From Gemmatimonadota bacterium (GTDB taxonomy: Bacteria; Gemmatimonadota; Gemmatimonadetes; Longimicrobiales; Gaopeijiaceae), in the NCBI GenBank assembly GCA_024638395.1, contig JAHEKK010000280.1, forward strand, positions 1 through 5,227: DNA of 5,227 nt, given 5' to 3'. Below are positions 1-5,227 of this stretch, in pieces. Numbering within the stretch: the stretch's first letter is position 1; each line of letters begins with the position of its first letter. The notes below the pieces were generated by a model. It did not search any database and was not told the origin of the DNA. It saw only the letters and a program-made list of their open reading frames with translations. Made by a program: the position numbers and the translations under genes.

Positions 1-40
1 AGATTCGAAGTCTCGCCTCGATCTCCCCCCTGACGGGATT

Positions 41-44
41 GGAG
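41..44 (+). promoter_or_regulatory. Ribosome binding site deciding the TTG start at 51
   Basis: GGAG lies 6 bases before TTG at 51. The alternative TTG at 39 lies just upstream of this motif and has no comparable purine-rich site before it. The motif therefore favours the shorter product. Confidence 0.45.
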
Positions 45-50
45 TACCGG

Positions 51-575
51 TTGACCAACGACCCCCGCTACCCCATCGGTCCCTTCGCACCCCCGGCGGC
101 CCTCGGGCCGCAGGAGCGTGAAGCGGCCATGGCGGCCATCGAAGTCGCGCCGAGGCGCCTCCGTGAAGCCGTGTCCGGCCTGAGCGATTCCCAGCTGGAT
201 ACGCCCTATCGACCGGGCGGCTGGTCGCTGCGCCAGTTGGTCCACCACGTGGCGGACAGCCACATCAACGCATTCGTGCGCCTGAAGCTGACCCTCACGG
301 AAGACGTCCCCACCATCCGCACCTATGATCAGGCTCGGTGGGCCGAACTGGCCGACGCCTCCGCTCCCATCGACATCTCGCTGGACCTGCTGGACCGGGT
401 CCACGAGCGGTGGATGATGGTCTGGCGTTCAATGACCGCCGACGACTGGTCTCGGCAGCTCGACCATCCCGAAGTGGGGCGGATGGGCGTTCATCAACTG
501 CTGGCCCTCTACGCATGGCATGGAAGACACCATGTCGCCCACGTCACCGTGCTACGGGACGCGGAAGGTTGGTAG
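51..575 (+). CDS. DinB/YfiT-family metal-dependent hydrolase or thiol S-transferase
   Basis: The protein is a four-helix-bundle DinB-superfamily enzyme of the YfiT/BstA (DinB_2) type. Characterised relatives bind a divalent metal and act as bacillithiol S-transferases or metal-dependent hydrolases in the cytoplasm; the substrate here is unknown. Family landmarks run in order: RYPIGPF near the N-terminus, LDTPYRPGGW, the histidine pair in HHVADSH (residues 65-71), a WAEL segment, and the C-terminal HGRHHVAHV (residues 157-165) ending in GW. The histidines of the second and last helices are the expected metal ligands, and all are present. I chose TTG at 51 because GGAG at 41-44 sits 6 bases before it and because the product (174 aa) then begins close to RYPIGPF, as in relatives of about 175 aa. 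TTG at 39 is an alternative, and the frame stays open to the window edge, so a further upstream start cannot be excluded. Family call is firm; exact reaction is not. Confidence 0.88.
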   Translation: MTNDPRYPIGPFAPPAALGPQEREAAMAAIEVAPRRLREAVSGLSDSQLDTPYRPGGWSLRQLVHHVADSHINAFVRLKLTLTEDVPTIRTYDQARWAELADASAPIDISLDLLDRVHERWMMVWRSMTADDWSRQLDHPEVGRMGVHQLLALYAWHGRHHVAHVTVLRDAEGW

Positions 576-661
576 GTCGGGCCGACAGGCCGGCTCGACA
601 CCGACCCGGGCGCGGGCACGCCACCATGGTCCGGGACCAGAGCCGCCATTCGGAAGTGACC

Positions 662-671
662 GAACCGGTTC
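662..671. repeat. Perfect 10-bp palindrome, possible operator
   Basis: GAACCGGTTC reads the same on both strands. It lies in the gene-free stretch between the DinB-like gene and the ABC operon, 15 bases upstream of a TATGAT box. Its place overlaps where a -35 element would fall. That geometry would suit a dimeric regulator site, but no binding protein can be named from the sequence. Confidence 0.4.
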
Positions 672-686
672 TCCGTGATTGGCCGC

Positions 687-692
687 TATGAT
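687..692 (+). promoter_or_regulatory. Possible -10 box of the ABC/two-component operon
   Basis: TATGAT matches the sigma-70-type -10 consensus at 5 of 6 bases, in a G+C-rich region 135 bases before the ABC gene start. No good -35 hexamer is found 16-18 bases upstream; the GAACCGGTTC palindrome occupies that position. If real, it would be an activator-dependent promoter with a leader of roughly 130 nt. A single hexamer is weak evidence. Confidence 0.25.
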
Positions 693-740
693 CTACCCCC
701 GTACCTTCCAGAAGACGGTGGATGCGACGCTCTGGGATTC

Positions 741-771
741 GCGGGTGGCGGGTGGGCCCGCACCGCACCGC
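741..771 (+). repeat. Tandem repeats and hairpin in the operon leader
   Basis: Two tandem copies of GCGGGTG (741-747 and 748-754) are followed by two copies of GCACC (760-769). Within this, GGT+GCGGG (744-752, one bulged G at 747) can pair with CCCGC+ACC (757-764) around the loop TGGG. The hairpin lies about 65 bases before the ABC start codon, inside the probable transcript leader. No T-run follows, so it is not a standard intrinsic terminator. Confidence 0.35.
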
Positions 772-827
772 ATGCCGAACGCACACAGGGATGATGTTCG
801 TCCGCAACGGGCGAAACGGGGGAGAGG

Positions 828-1493
828 ATGATCAAGCTCCGAAACGTCGAGAAATCCTATCGCGTCGGAGGAGGCGAAGTCTTCGTCCTCCGGCGCATCA
901 CGCTCGACCTCGAGAAGGGCGAATTCGTCACTATCATGGGCCCATCCGGGGCGGGGAAGTCCACCCTGCTGAGCATTCTGGGCATGCTGGACGGCGAGTG
1001 GCGAGGCGAATACTACCTCGACGGGCACCCGGTCCACGCCATGAAACACCGGGCCCGCATCGAACTGAACAAGCGGTACGTAGGGTTCGTCTTTCAGCAG
1101 TATCACCTGCTGGACGACCTGACCGTGTACGAGAATCTGGAGATCCCCCTCTCCTACCGAAACGTACGCCGAAAGGAACGTCAGGCCATCGTGGCCGATT
1201 CGCTGGACCGGTTCCAGATCGTCGGGAAGAAGGACCTCTATCCGAGTCAGCTTTCCGGGGGCCAGCAGCAGTTGGTGGCCGTGGCTCGGGCCGTCATCGC
1301 CGAGCCTGAAGTCATCCTGGCCGACGAGCCCACAGGAAGCCTCCATTCCTCACAGGGTCGGATGATCATGGACCTCCTGGCGCGCCTCAACGAAGAGGGC
1401 ACCACGGTGATCCAGGTCACGCACAACGAGGAATACGCCAAATACGGAAACCGGATCATCCAACTGAAGGATGGCTGGATCGTAGACGAGTAG
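828..1493 (+). CDS. ABC transporter ATP-binding protein, LolD/MacB type
   Basis: This 221-aa protein is a single nucleotide-binding domain. As a dimer at the inner membrane it would power a permease of the MacB/LolCDE/FtsX superfamily, exporting or extracting a peptide, antibiotic or lipoprotein. Visible motifs are Walker A GPSGAGKST (38-46), Q-loop glutamine 90 in VFQQYHLL, signature LSGGQQQ (142-148), Walker B VILADEP with catalytic Glu167, and H-switch His199 in VTHN. It should therefore hydrolyse ATP. Two positions depart from the commonest form: Leu149 replaces the usual Arg after the signature, and the D-loop reads SLHSSQG with His instead of Asp. I associate both with an operon-linked subgroup in environmental phyla. 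The start is supported by a strong GGGGGAGAGG site just upstream. It is the first gene of an operon with a response regulator and a sensor kinase, 9 bases apart from the former. No permease gene lies in the window. Confidence 0.95.
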   Translation: MIKLRNVEKSYRVGGGEVFVLRRITLDLEKGEFVTIMGPSGAGKSTLLSILGMLDGEWRGEYYLDGHPVHAMKHRARIELNKRYVGFVFQQYHLLDDLTVYENLEIPLSYRNVRRKERQAIVADSLDRFQIVGKKDLYPSQLSGGQQQLVAVARAVIAEPEVILADEPTGSLHSSQGRMIMDLLARLNEEGTTVIQVTHNEEYAKYGNRIIQLKDGWIVDE

Positions 1494-1496
1494 GAG
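1492..1496 (+). promoter_or_regulatory. Ribosome binding site for the TTG-started regulator
   Basis: AGGAG overlaps the ABC stop codon and lies 6 bases before TTG at 1503. It supports that non-ATG start and indicates coupled translation of the two genes. Confidence 0.6.
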
Positions 1497-1502
1497 AAGC
1501 CG

Positions 1503-2861
1503 TTGACGCGACCTCGTATCCTGATTGCGGACGATCAGCCCGACGTGATCGAGGCGCTGCGACTCCTTCTGAAGTCCGAGGGCTTCGATCTCCAGACCGC
1601 GGCCAGTCCGGCACAGGCCCTGGAGCGTGTCCGGGAGCGCCGTTTCGACGCCGCCCTCGTCGACCTCAACTACACGCGCGACACGACCTCGGGGAAGGAA
1701 GGCCTCGACCTCCTGGGGAACCTCCTCGAGCTCGACGCGGCTCTCCCCGTGGTCGTCATGACGGCCTGGGGGAGCGTCGAGGGGGCCGTGGAGGCCATGC
1801 GCCGAGGGGCCCGTGACTATATCGAGAAGCCCTGGGATAACGACCGGCTCCTGGCCACCCTGCGGGCCCAGGTCCAGTTGGGCCACGCCCTTCGCAGGTC
1901 CCGGGTGTCCGACGATGAACCGCCGGATCAGGACCTCCCCGAGCTGATCGCCACGGATCCTTCCATGGCCCCTGTGCTGCAGATCATGAAGCGGATCGCT
2001 CCGTCGGAGGCCAACGTCCTGATCATGGGAGAGCACGGAACCGGCAAGGATGTGGCGGCCCGGTGGCTGCACGCCGCTTCGAAGCGCAAGGACGCCCCCT
2101 TCGTCCCGGTGAACATGGGCGGCTTCTCCGAGGGTGTCTTCGAGAGCGAGCTCTTCGGTCACGTCAAAGGGGCGTTCACAGATGCCAAGACCGATCGTGT
2201 CGGGTTCTTCGAGATGGCGGACGGGGGCACCCTCTTTCTGGACGAGATCGCCAACACGTCGACGGCGGTACAAGCAAAGCTCCTGAGGGTCCTCGAAACC
2301 GGCGAGCTCCAGCGGGTGGGCTCATCGGAGACCCGCCAGGTCGATGTCCGGGTGATCTCGGCCACCAACGCCAAGCTGGACCAGGCCGTCCGTGACGGCG
2401 CCTTCCGGGAAGACCTCCTCTACCGCCTGAACACCGTGGAGATCCGGATTCCCCCCCTGCGGGACCGACAGCAGGATATCCTCCCGCTGGCGAGGCACTT
2501 CCTCGAACGTGAGACCCAACGCTACCAGCGTCCCGGGCTGCGGTTCTCGGCCGAGGCCAGCGCGTCGCTCAAGAAGCACCCATGGCCCGGCAACGTGCGT
2601 GAGCTCGAGCACGCCGTCGAGCGGGCTGTCCTGATGACGGAAACCGACGAGATCCGAACGGGGGACCTGGGCCTGCGGCCCTCGAGGACGGGCAGCCTTC
2701 CCCTGGAGGAGCTCAAGTTGGACGAGGTGGAGCGGACACTGATCGAACGTGCCCTCGACCGCCACGACGGGAACGTGAGCCGAGCAGCGGAGACGCTCGG
2801 CCTCAGCCGCAGCGCCCTCTACCGGCGGCTGGAGCGCCACGACATCGGCGACGGATCATGA
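1503..2861 (+). CDS. Sigma-54-dependent response regulator, NtrC family
   Basis: This 452-aa protein has the full NtrC layout. The receiver domain (about 4-125) has acidic pair Asp10/Asp11, phospho-acceptor Asp54, switch Thr87 and Lys109. The AAA+ domain (about 148-378) has Walker A GEHGTGKD (176-183), Walker B GGTLFLDEI (241-249), a sensor I ISATN, arginine-finger region FREDLLYRLN (301-310) and sensor II WPGNVREL. A Fis-type helix-turn-helix occupies about 405-446. When phosphorylated it should oligomerise at enhancer DNA and use ATP to open sigma-54 promoters. The sigma-54-contact loop reads GAFTDA (223-228) rather than GAFTGA. The receiver carries about five extra residues after Asp54 (NYTRDTTSGKEG). 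I recall both in regulators linked to ABC transporters. The start is TTG with AGGAG at 1492-1496. The gene overlaps the kinase start by 4 bases, so the kinase next door is its likely partner. The class is firm; its targets are unknown. Confidence 0.95.
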   Translation: MTRPRILIADDQPDVIEALRLLLKSEGFDLQTAASPAQALERVRERRFDAALVDLNYTRDTTSGKEGLDLLGNLLELDAALPVVVMTAWGSVEGAVEAMRRGARDYIEKPWDNDRLLATLRAQVQLGHALRRSRVSDDEPPDQDLPELIATDPSMAPVLQIMKRIAPSEANVLIMGEHGTGKDVAARWLHAASKRKDAPFVPVNMGGFSEGVFESELFGHVKGAFTDAKTDRVGFFEMADGGTLFLDEIANTSTAVQAKLLRVLETGELQRVGSSETRQVDVRVISATNAKLDQAVRDGAFREDLLYRLNTVEIRIPPLRDRQQDILPLARHFLERETQRYQRPGLRFSAEASASLKKHPWPGNVRELEHAVERAVLMTETDEIRTGDLGLRPSRTGSLPLEELKLDEVERTLIERALDRHDGNVSRAAETLGLSRSALYRRLERHDIGDGS

Positions 2862-4264
2862 CACCCGCCAGGGCACCTGGCGGGATGGATCGTCCCGTGA
2901 AGGAGGTGAGCCTACCTCAGGAAGCGCCAGCGGTTCCCGGCCTCTTCAGCTTCGACACCCGGATCATCCTCCTGTCCCTCCTGGCGGGAACCCCGGCGTT
3001 CGTTTTCGCCATGGTTCTACTCTGGACCGGGGACGCGGGCACCCAGGCAAAGGGCTTGGCCACCGCCGGCCTTATCATCCTCTGGCTTGCCCTGACCGCC
3101 GTGCTCCGGGAGCGCCTTCTCAGACCCATTCAGACCCTGTCCAATGTGCTCGCGGCGCTCCGGGAGGGGGACTTTTCCATCAGGACCCGGGTGAGCGTGG
3201 ACTCCGACGACCCGTTGTCTCTTGCCTTCCACGAAGCGAATCAGCTCGAGGCCGTGCTCCGGGAGCAGAGGCTCGGGGCGGTGGAGGCCACGGCTCTGCT
3301 CCGACGGGTACTGGAAGAGATCGACGTTGCTGTGTTCGCCTTCGACGAGGAGGAGCGCCTGCGCCTCCTGAACCGCGCCGGAGAGCGCCTGCTCGGGCAA
3401 TCTTCGACGGCGGTTCTTGGCCAGTTGGCGTCCACGCTGAAGCTTCAGGGCGCCCTGAGGGGACCGGTCCCGCGCACGGTGGAGGTCAACCATCCCGGCG
3501 GGCACGGCCGATGGGAGGTCAAGCGCACCACGATTCGTCAGGAGGGGTTCCCCCTCAAGCTCCTGGTCCTGTCCGACCTGTCCCGCGCCCTCCGGGAGGA
3601 GGAGCGCCTGGCCTGGAAGCGCATCATCCGGGTGCTGAGCCACGAGATCAACAACAGCCTGGCGCCGATCAAATCAATCGCCGGAAGCCTTCGTACACTG
3701 CTTCCCGAAGAGTCGCTGCCCGAGGACGTGGCTCCCGACGTCACCGGCGGGCTCAAGGTGATTTCGGGCCGGGCGGAGTCCCTGGGCCGGTTCATGGCCT
3801 CCTACGCGCAACTCGCCCGCCTGCCCAGTCCGGAGCTGGCCGAAATGGCCGTGGAGCCCTGGATCAGGCGCTGCGCCGCGCTCGAGACCCGGGTCCCGGT
3901 CGAGGTGCTGCCGTCGGAAGACGTGACCATCCGGGCCGACGCGGACCAGCTCGACCAGCTCCTCATCAACCTCATCCGGAATGCGGCTGACGCCGTCGAA
4001 GGCACGAGCGGCGGGGTCCGGGTCACCTGGCGGGCACGGCGCAACCGTGTCCACGTATTTGTGGAGGACGACGGCCAGGGCCTCGAGGAGACGGAGAATC
4101 TGTTCGTCCCGTTCTTCACCACCAAGCCGGGCGGGTCGGGTATCGGCCTGGCCCTGTCGCAGCAGATCGCCGAGGGCCACGGCGGTACCTTGACCCTCAG
4201 GAACCGGCGGCCGCACGGGGCCGTGGCACGCCTCACGATTCCGGTGGATCCGGAGCGGGACTGA
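2858..4264 (+). CDS. Membrane sensor histidine kinase (HAMP-PAS-HisKA-HATPase)
   Basis: This 468-aa kinase probably phosphorylates the response regulator encoded just upstream. After a cytoplasmic tail come two hydrophobic segments (about 34-56 and 65-83) separated by only about 8 residues, then a HAMP linker (about 84-135) containing LLRPIQTLSNVLAALREGDF. A PAS-like domain follows (about 145-240). The kinase core has the H-box LSHEINNSLAPI with His262, N-box NLIRNAADAV with Asn375, G1 box DDGQG (404-408), F-box FVPFFTTK and G2 box GGSGIGLAL. The core resembles NtrY/NtrB-type kinases that pair with NtrC regulators. With no real periplasmic domain, signal input is probably in the membrane, at PAS, or through another protein; this is inference. 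It starts at an ATG overlapping the regulator stop (ATGA), so translation is coupled. ATG at 2885 is a possible shorter start. Its 3' end overlaps the convergent lipoprotein gene by 32 bases. Confidence 0.94.
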   Translation: MTPARAPGGMDRPVKEVSLPQEAPAVPGLFSFDTRIILLSLLAGTPAFVFAMVLLWTGDAGTQAKGLATAGLIILWLALTAVLRERLLRPIQTLSNVLAALREGDFSIRTRVSVDSDDPLSLAFHEANQLEAVLREQRLGAVEATALLRRVLEEIDVAVFAFDEEERLRLLNRAGERLLGQSSTAVLGQLASTLKLQGALRGPVPRTVEVNHPGGHGRWEVKRTTIRQEGFPLKLLVLSDLSRALREEERLAWKRIIRVLSHEINNSLAPIKSIAGSLRTLLPEESLPEDVAPDVTGGLKVISGRAESLGRFMASYAQLARLPSPELAEMAVEPWIRRCAALETRVPVEVLPSEDVTIRADADQLDQLLINLIRNAADAVEGTSGGVRVTWRARRNRVHVFVEDDGQGLEETENLFVPFFTTKPGGSGIGLALSQQIAEGHGGTLTLRNRRPHGAVARLTIPVDPERD

Positions 4265-4661
4265 GCCCGTCCACCACCCGGACATCGGTGCTGTCCCGAA
4301 GGACCGAACCGTCGGCCAGTCGAACTTCGGCGACCAGGCGCCAGGGGCCCGGCCTCGTGAAGGCGAACTCGGGCACGGAGACGGTTCCAGGCCCTGAGAT
4401 TCCTGCTTCCACCCGAACCCCGATTCCGTCCGGGAGCGGCCTGCCCGTCACCGACCCGGACGCGGGCTGCACCTCTTCGCCTCTGACCTGAACGAGGATC
4501 CTGGCTGTCCCGGCGGCCGGAGGCGTCGGCGCCACCCGGATTCGCAGGCTGGGGCCCGCTTCCGCTGCGTTTCCACACGCGGCCACGAACACGACCACAG
4601 CAGCCTGGAGCGCGCGGAGCGGCAGCGGAGAGCGAGGCGTGCACGACTCAACCCGACCCAT
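4233..4661 (-). CDS. Small lipoprotein with YtkA/FixH-like domain
   Basis: The product is about 142 aa. A basic n-region (Arg3, Arg10, Arg16) leads into a hydrophobic core ending in lipobox VAAC with Cys29, the expected lipidation site. Position +2 is Gly, not Asp, so the outer membrane is the likely destination. The mature part, with segments such as APTPPAAGTARILVQV and PEFAFTRPGPWRLVAEV followed by a DGS...RDSTDVRVVDG end, looks like the small immunoglobulin-like beta domain of YtkA/FixH-type proteins. The exact role is unknown. Third-position G+C is about 75% by hand count, like the operon to its left. ATG at 4661 is the only sensible start but has a poor ribosome site and lies within a codon of where NRPS-derived sequence ends. 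The native start may therefore have been lost or replaced. The 3' end overlaps the kinase 3' end, tail to tail. Confidence 0.72.
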   Translation of the reverse strand: MGRVESCTPRSPLPLRALQAAVVVFVAACGNAAEAGPSLRIRVAPTPPAAGTARILVQVRGEEVQPASGSVTGRPLPDGIGVRVEAGISGPGTVSVPEFAFTRPGPWRLVAEVRLADGSVLRDSTDVRVVDGLSPAPDPPES

Positions 4662-5227
4662 CGGGTCAGCAGCGCCCGCTGCTGATCGGCGCTGAGCATC
4701 CGGTGCCTGGAGAGCGGAGCCTGGGGGTCGGCGGCGACGCTCTCCAGGAGCGTCAGGTAGTGCGCCCGCATGTCCTCGACGGTGGACTCGTCGAAGAGAT
4801 CGGGGTTGTAGACGAAGCGGCCCCTGAAGCCGGCCTCGGCCTGCGAGAAGTAGCACTCGAGGTCGAAGCGCGTGGTGGCCGCCATGTTCTCCACGCCCTC
4901 GATCTTGAGGTCCGTGAGCTTCAGGTCGGTCACCCCCACGTTCTGGAAGGCGAACACCACCTGCGCGAGCGGGCTGTGGCTCAGGTTCCGGCCCGGCTCC
5001 AGCTCCTCGACCAGGCGCTCGAAGGGCACGTCCTGGTTCTCGTAGGCGCCGAGCAGGGTGTCCCGCACCTGCAGCAGGAAGTCGACGAAGGGCAGATCGC
5101 GGCTCAGGTCGGAGCGCAGGACCTGCGTGTTGACGAAGAACCCGATGAGGTTCTCGATCTCCAGCTGGTTGCGATTGGCGATCGGTGAGGCGATGACGAT
5201 GTCGCGCTGGCCGGTGTAGCGCGACAT
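4448..5227 (-). CDS. NRPS condensation domain, C-terminal half, truncated at both ends
   Basis: The gene enters from the right edge, and its upstream part is outside the window. The first about 190 residues seen are the second half of a nonribosomal peptide synthetase condensation domain, which forms peptide bonds between carrier-bound amino acids. Core motif C5 is IGFFVNTQVLR (28-38), C6 is NQDVPFE (64-70) and C7 is RNLSHSPL (80-87). The usual domain end follows, PLSRHRMLSADQQRALLTRW (171-190). The catalytic HHxxxDG motif lies before the window start. An adenylation domain should come next, but after Trp190 (4658-4660) the frame becomes an arginine/serine-rich stretch of 69 residues that only reads the lipoprotein gene out of frame, ending at 4448. 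The true NRPS part is thus 4658-5227. Third-position G+C there is about 96%, far above the neighbours. It is probably a broken NRPS gene or a chimeric join, not a functional module. Confidence 0.85.
   Translation of the reverse strand: MSRYTGQRDIVIASPIANRNQLEIENLIGFFVNTQVLRSDLSRDLPFVDFLLQVRDTLLGAYENQDVPFERLVEELEPGRNLSHSPLAQVVFAFQNVGVTDLKLTDLKIEGVENMAATTRFDLECYFSQAEAGFRGRFVYNPDLFDESTVEDMRAHYLTLLESVAADPQAPLSRHRMLSADQQRALLTRWVGLSRARLALRCRSARSRLLWSCSWPRVETQRKRAPACESGWRRRLRPPGQPGSSFRSEAKRCSPRPGR
4640..4660. other. Probable recombination or assembly junction
   Basis: To the right lies condensation-domain coding sequence up to Trp190 (4658-4660), with very high third-position G+C. To the left lies the lipoprotein signal-peptide region, with a composition like the ABC/two-component operon. 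The NRPS reading frame has no family-like continuation past this point. Whether the joint arose in the genome or in assembly cannot be decided from the sequence. Confidence 0.65.
4651..4685. repeat. Two adjacent inverted repeats at the NRPS/lipoprotein junction
   Basis: ACCCGA (4651-4656) pairs with TCGGGT (4661-4666) around a 4-base loop. TCAGCAGCG (4666-4674) pairs perfectly with CGCTGCTGA (4677-4685) around 2 bases. They lie back to back and share base 4666. The lipoprotein start codon (4659-4661) is inside the first one. The longer repeat also encodes the ordinary NRPS residues QQRALL, so codon coincidence may explain it. The location on the breakpoint is what makes it notable. Confidence 0.55.

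Noticed and set aside
575..606. Hairpin after the DinB-like gene (GGTCGG with CCGACC, inner GCCG with CGGC)
   Set aside because: Large asymmetric internal loop and no T-run afterwards; stems like this are expected by chance at this G+C content.
614..629. GGGCACG followed by CCACCATGG, looking like a sigma-54 promoter
   Set aside because: The -24 half fits, but the -12 half shows none of TTGC, and the invariant GC 10 bases after GG is TG.
1350..2273. 307-codon open frame on the - strand opposite the ATPase end and the response regulator
   Set aside because: It is the codon-register antisense of well-supported genes, has no family motif, and spans two real genes.
4243..4275. Possible bidirectional terminator around the kinase stop (GGTGG with CCACC, inner CGGG with CCCG)
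   Set aside because: Short interrupted stems with a wide internal loop and no T-run on either strand.
3802..4644. 280-codon open frame on the - strand
   Set aside because: Arg/Ser/Pro-rich translation that overlaps the kinase and the lipoprotein in another frame; no recognisable domain.
4662..4856. Longer N-terminus for the lipoprotein, starting at the ATG at 4856
   Set aside because: These 65 extra residues only read the NRPS domain out of frame and would bury the signal peptide inside the protein.
4703..5188. 161-codon open frame on the + strand opposite the NRPS part
   Set aside because: It is in register with the NRPS codons on the other strand and owes its openness to their extreme third-position G+C. 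Its product, rich in Val/Leu/Glu/Arg, resembles no family I know.
1..5227. tRNA, rRNA, CRISPR arrays, insertion-sequence ends
   Set aside because: None seen on reading; no spaced direct-repeat array and no transposase-like coding sequence.

Overview
The window is G+C-rich and comes from a Gram-negative-type, probably environmental bacterium. The evidence is a lipoprotein signal peptide, an NtrC-class sigma-54 activator and a LolD/MacB-type ABC ATPase. The ATPase and regulator variants resemble a set I associate with Acidobacteriota, Gemmatimonadota and similar phyla. That placement is from memory of family style and is low confidence.

Left part (about 1-575): a small DinB/YfiT-fold, bacillithiol-transferase-like metalloenzyme on the + strand, probably starting at a TTG. 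It is followed by 252 bases without a gene (576-827). That gap holds a perfect 10-bp palindrome, a possible -10 box, and a repeat-rich leader able to form a hairpin.

Centre (828-4264): a tightly packed three-gene + strand operon. It encodes an ABC-transporter ATPase, a sigma-54-dependent response regulator (REC / AAA+ / Fis-type HTH; TTG start 9 bases after the ATPase stop) and a membrane histidine kinase (2 TM segments / HAMP / PAS / HisKA / HATPase; ATGA overlap with the regulator). The kinase should phosphorylate the regulator, which would then activate sigma-54 promoters. The ATPase must pair with a permease that is not in this window. The kinase has almost no extracytoplasmic loop, so it probably senses in the membrane, in the cytoplasm, or through the transporter.

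Right part (4233-5227, - strand): a small lipoprotein with a YtkA/FixH-like beta domain, whose 3' end overlaps the kinase 3' end convergently. Directly upstream of it is the C-terminal half of a nonribosomal peptide synthetase condensation domain entering from the right edge. The NRPS homology stops abruptly at about 4658, one codon from the lipoprotein ATG. No adenylation domain follows, and third-position G+C drops sharply at the same point (about 96% to about 75%). Two back-to-back inverted repeats sit on this boundary. It is either a real recombination breakpoint that broke an NRPS gene or an assembly chimera. For that reason the closeness of the NRPS to the ABC/two-component operon should not be taken as proof of a biosynthetic cluster.
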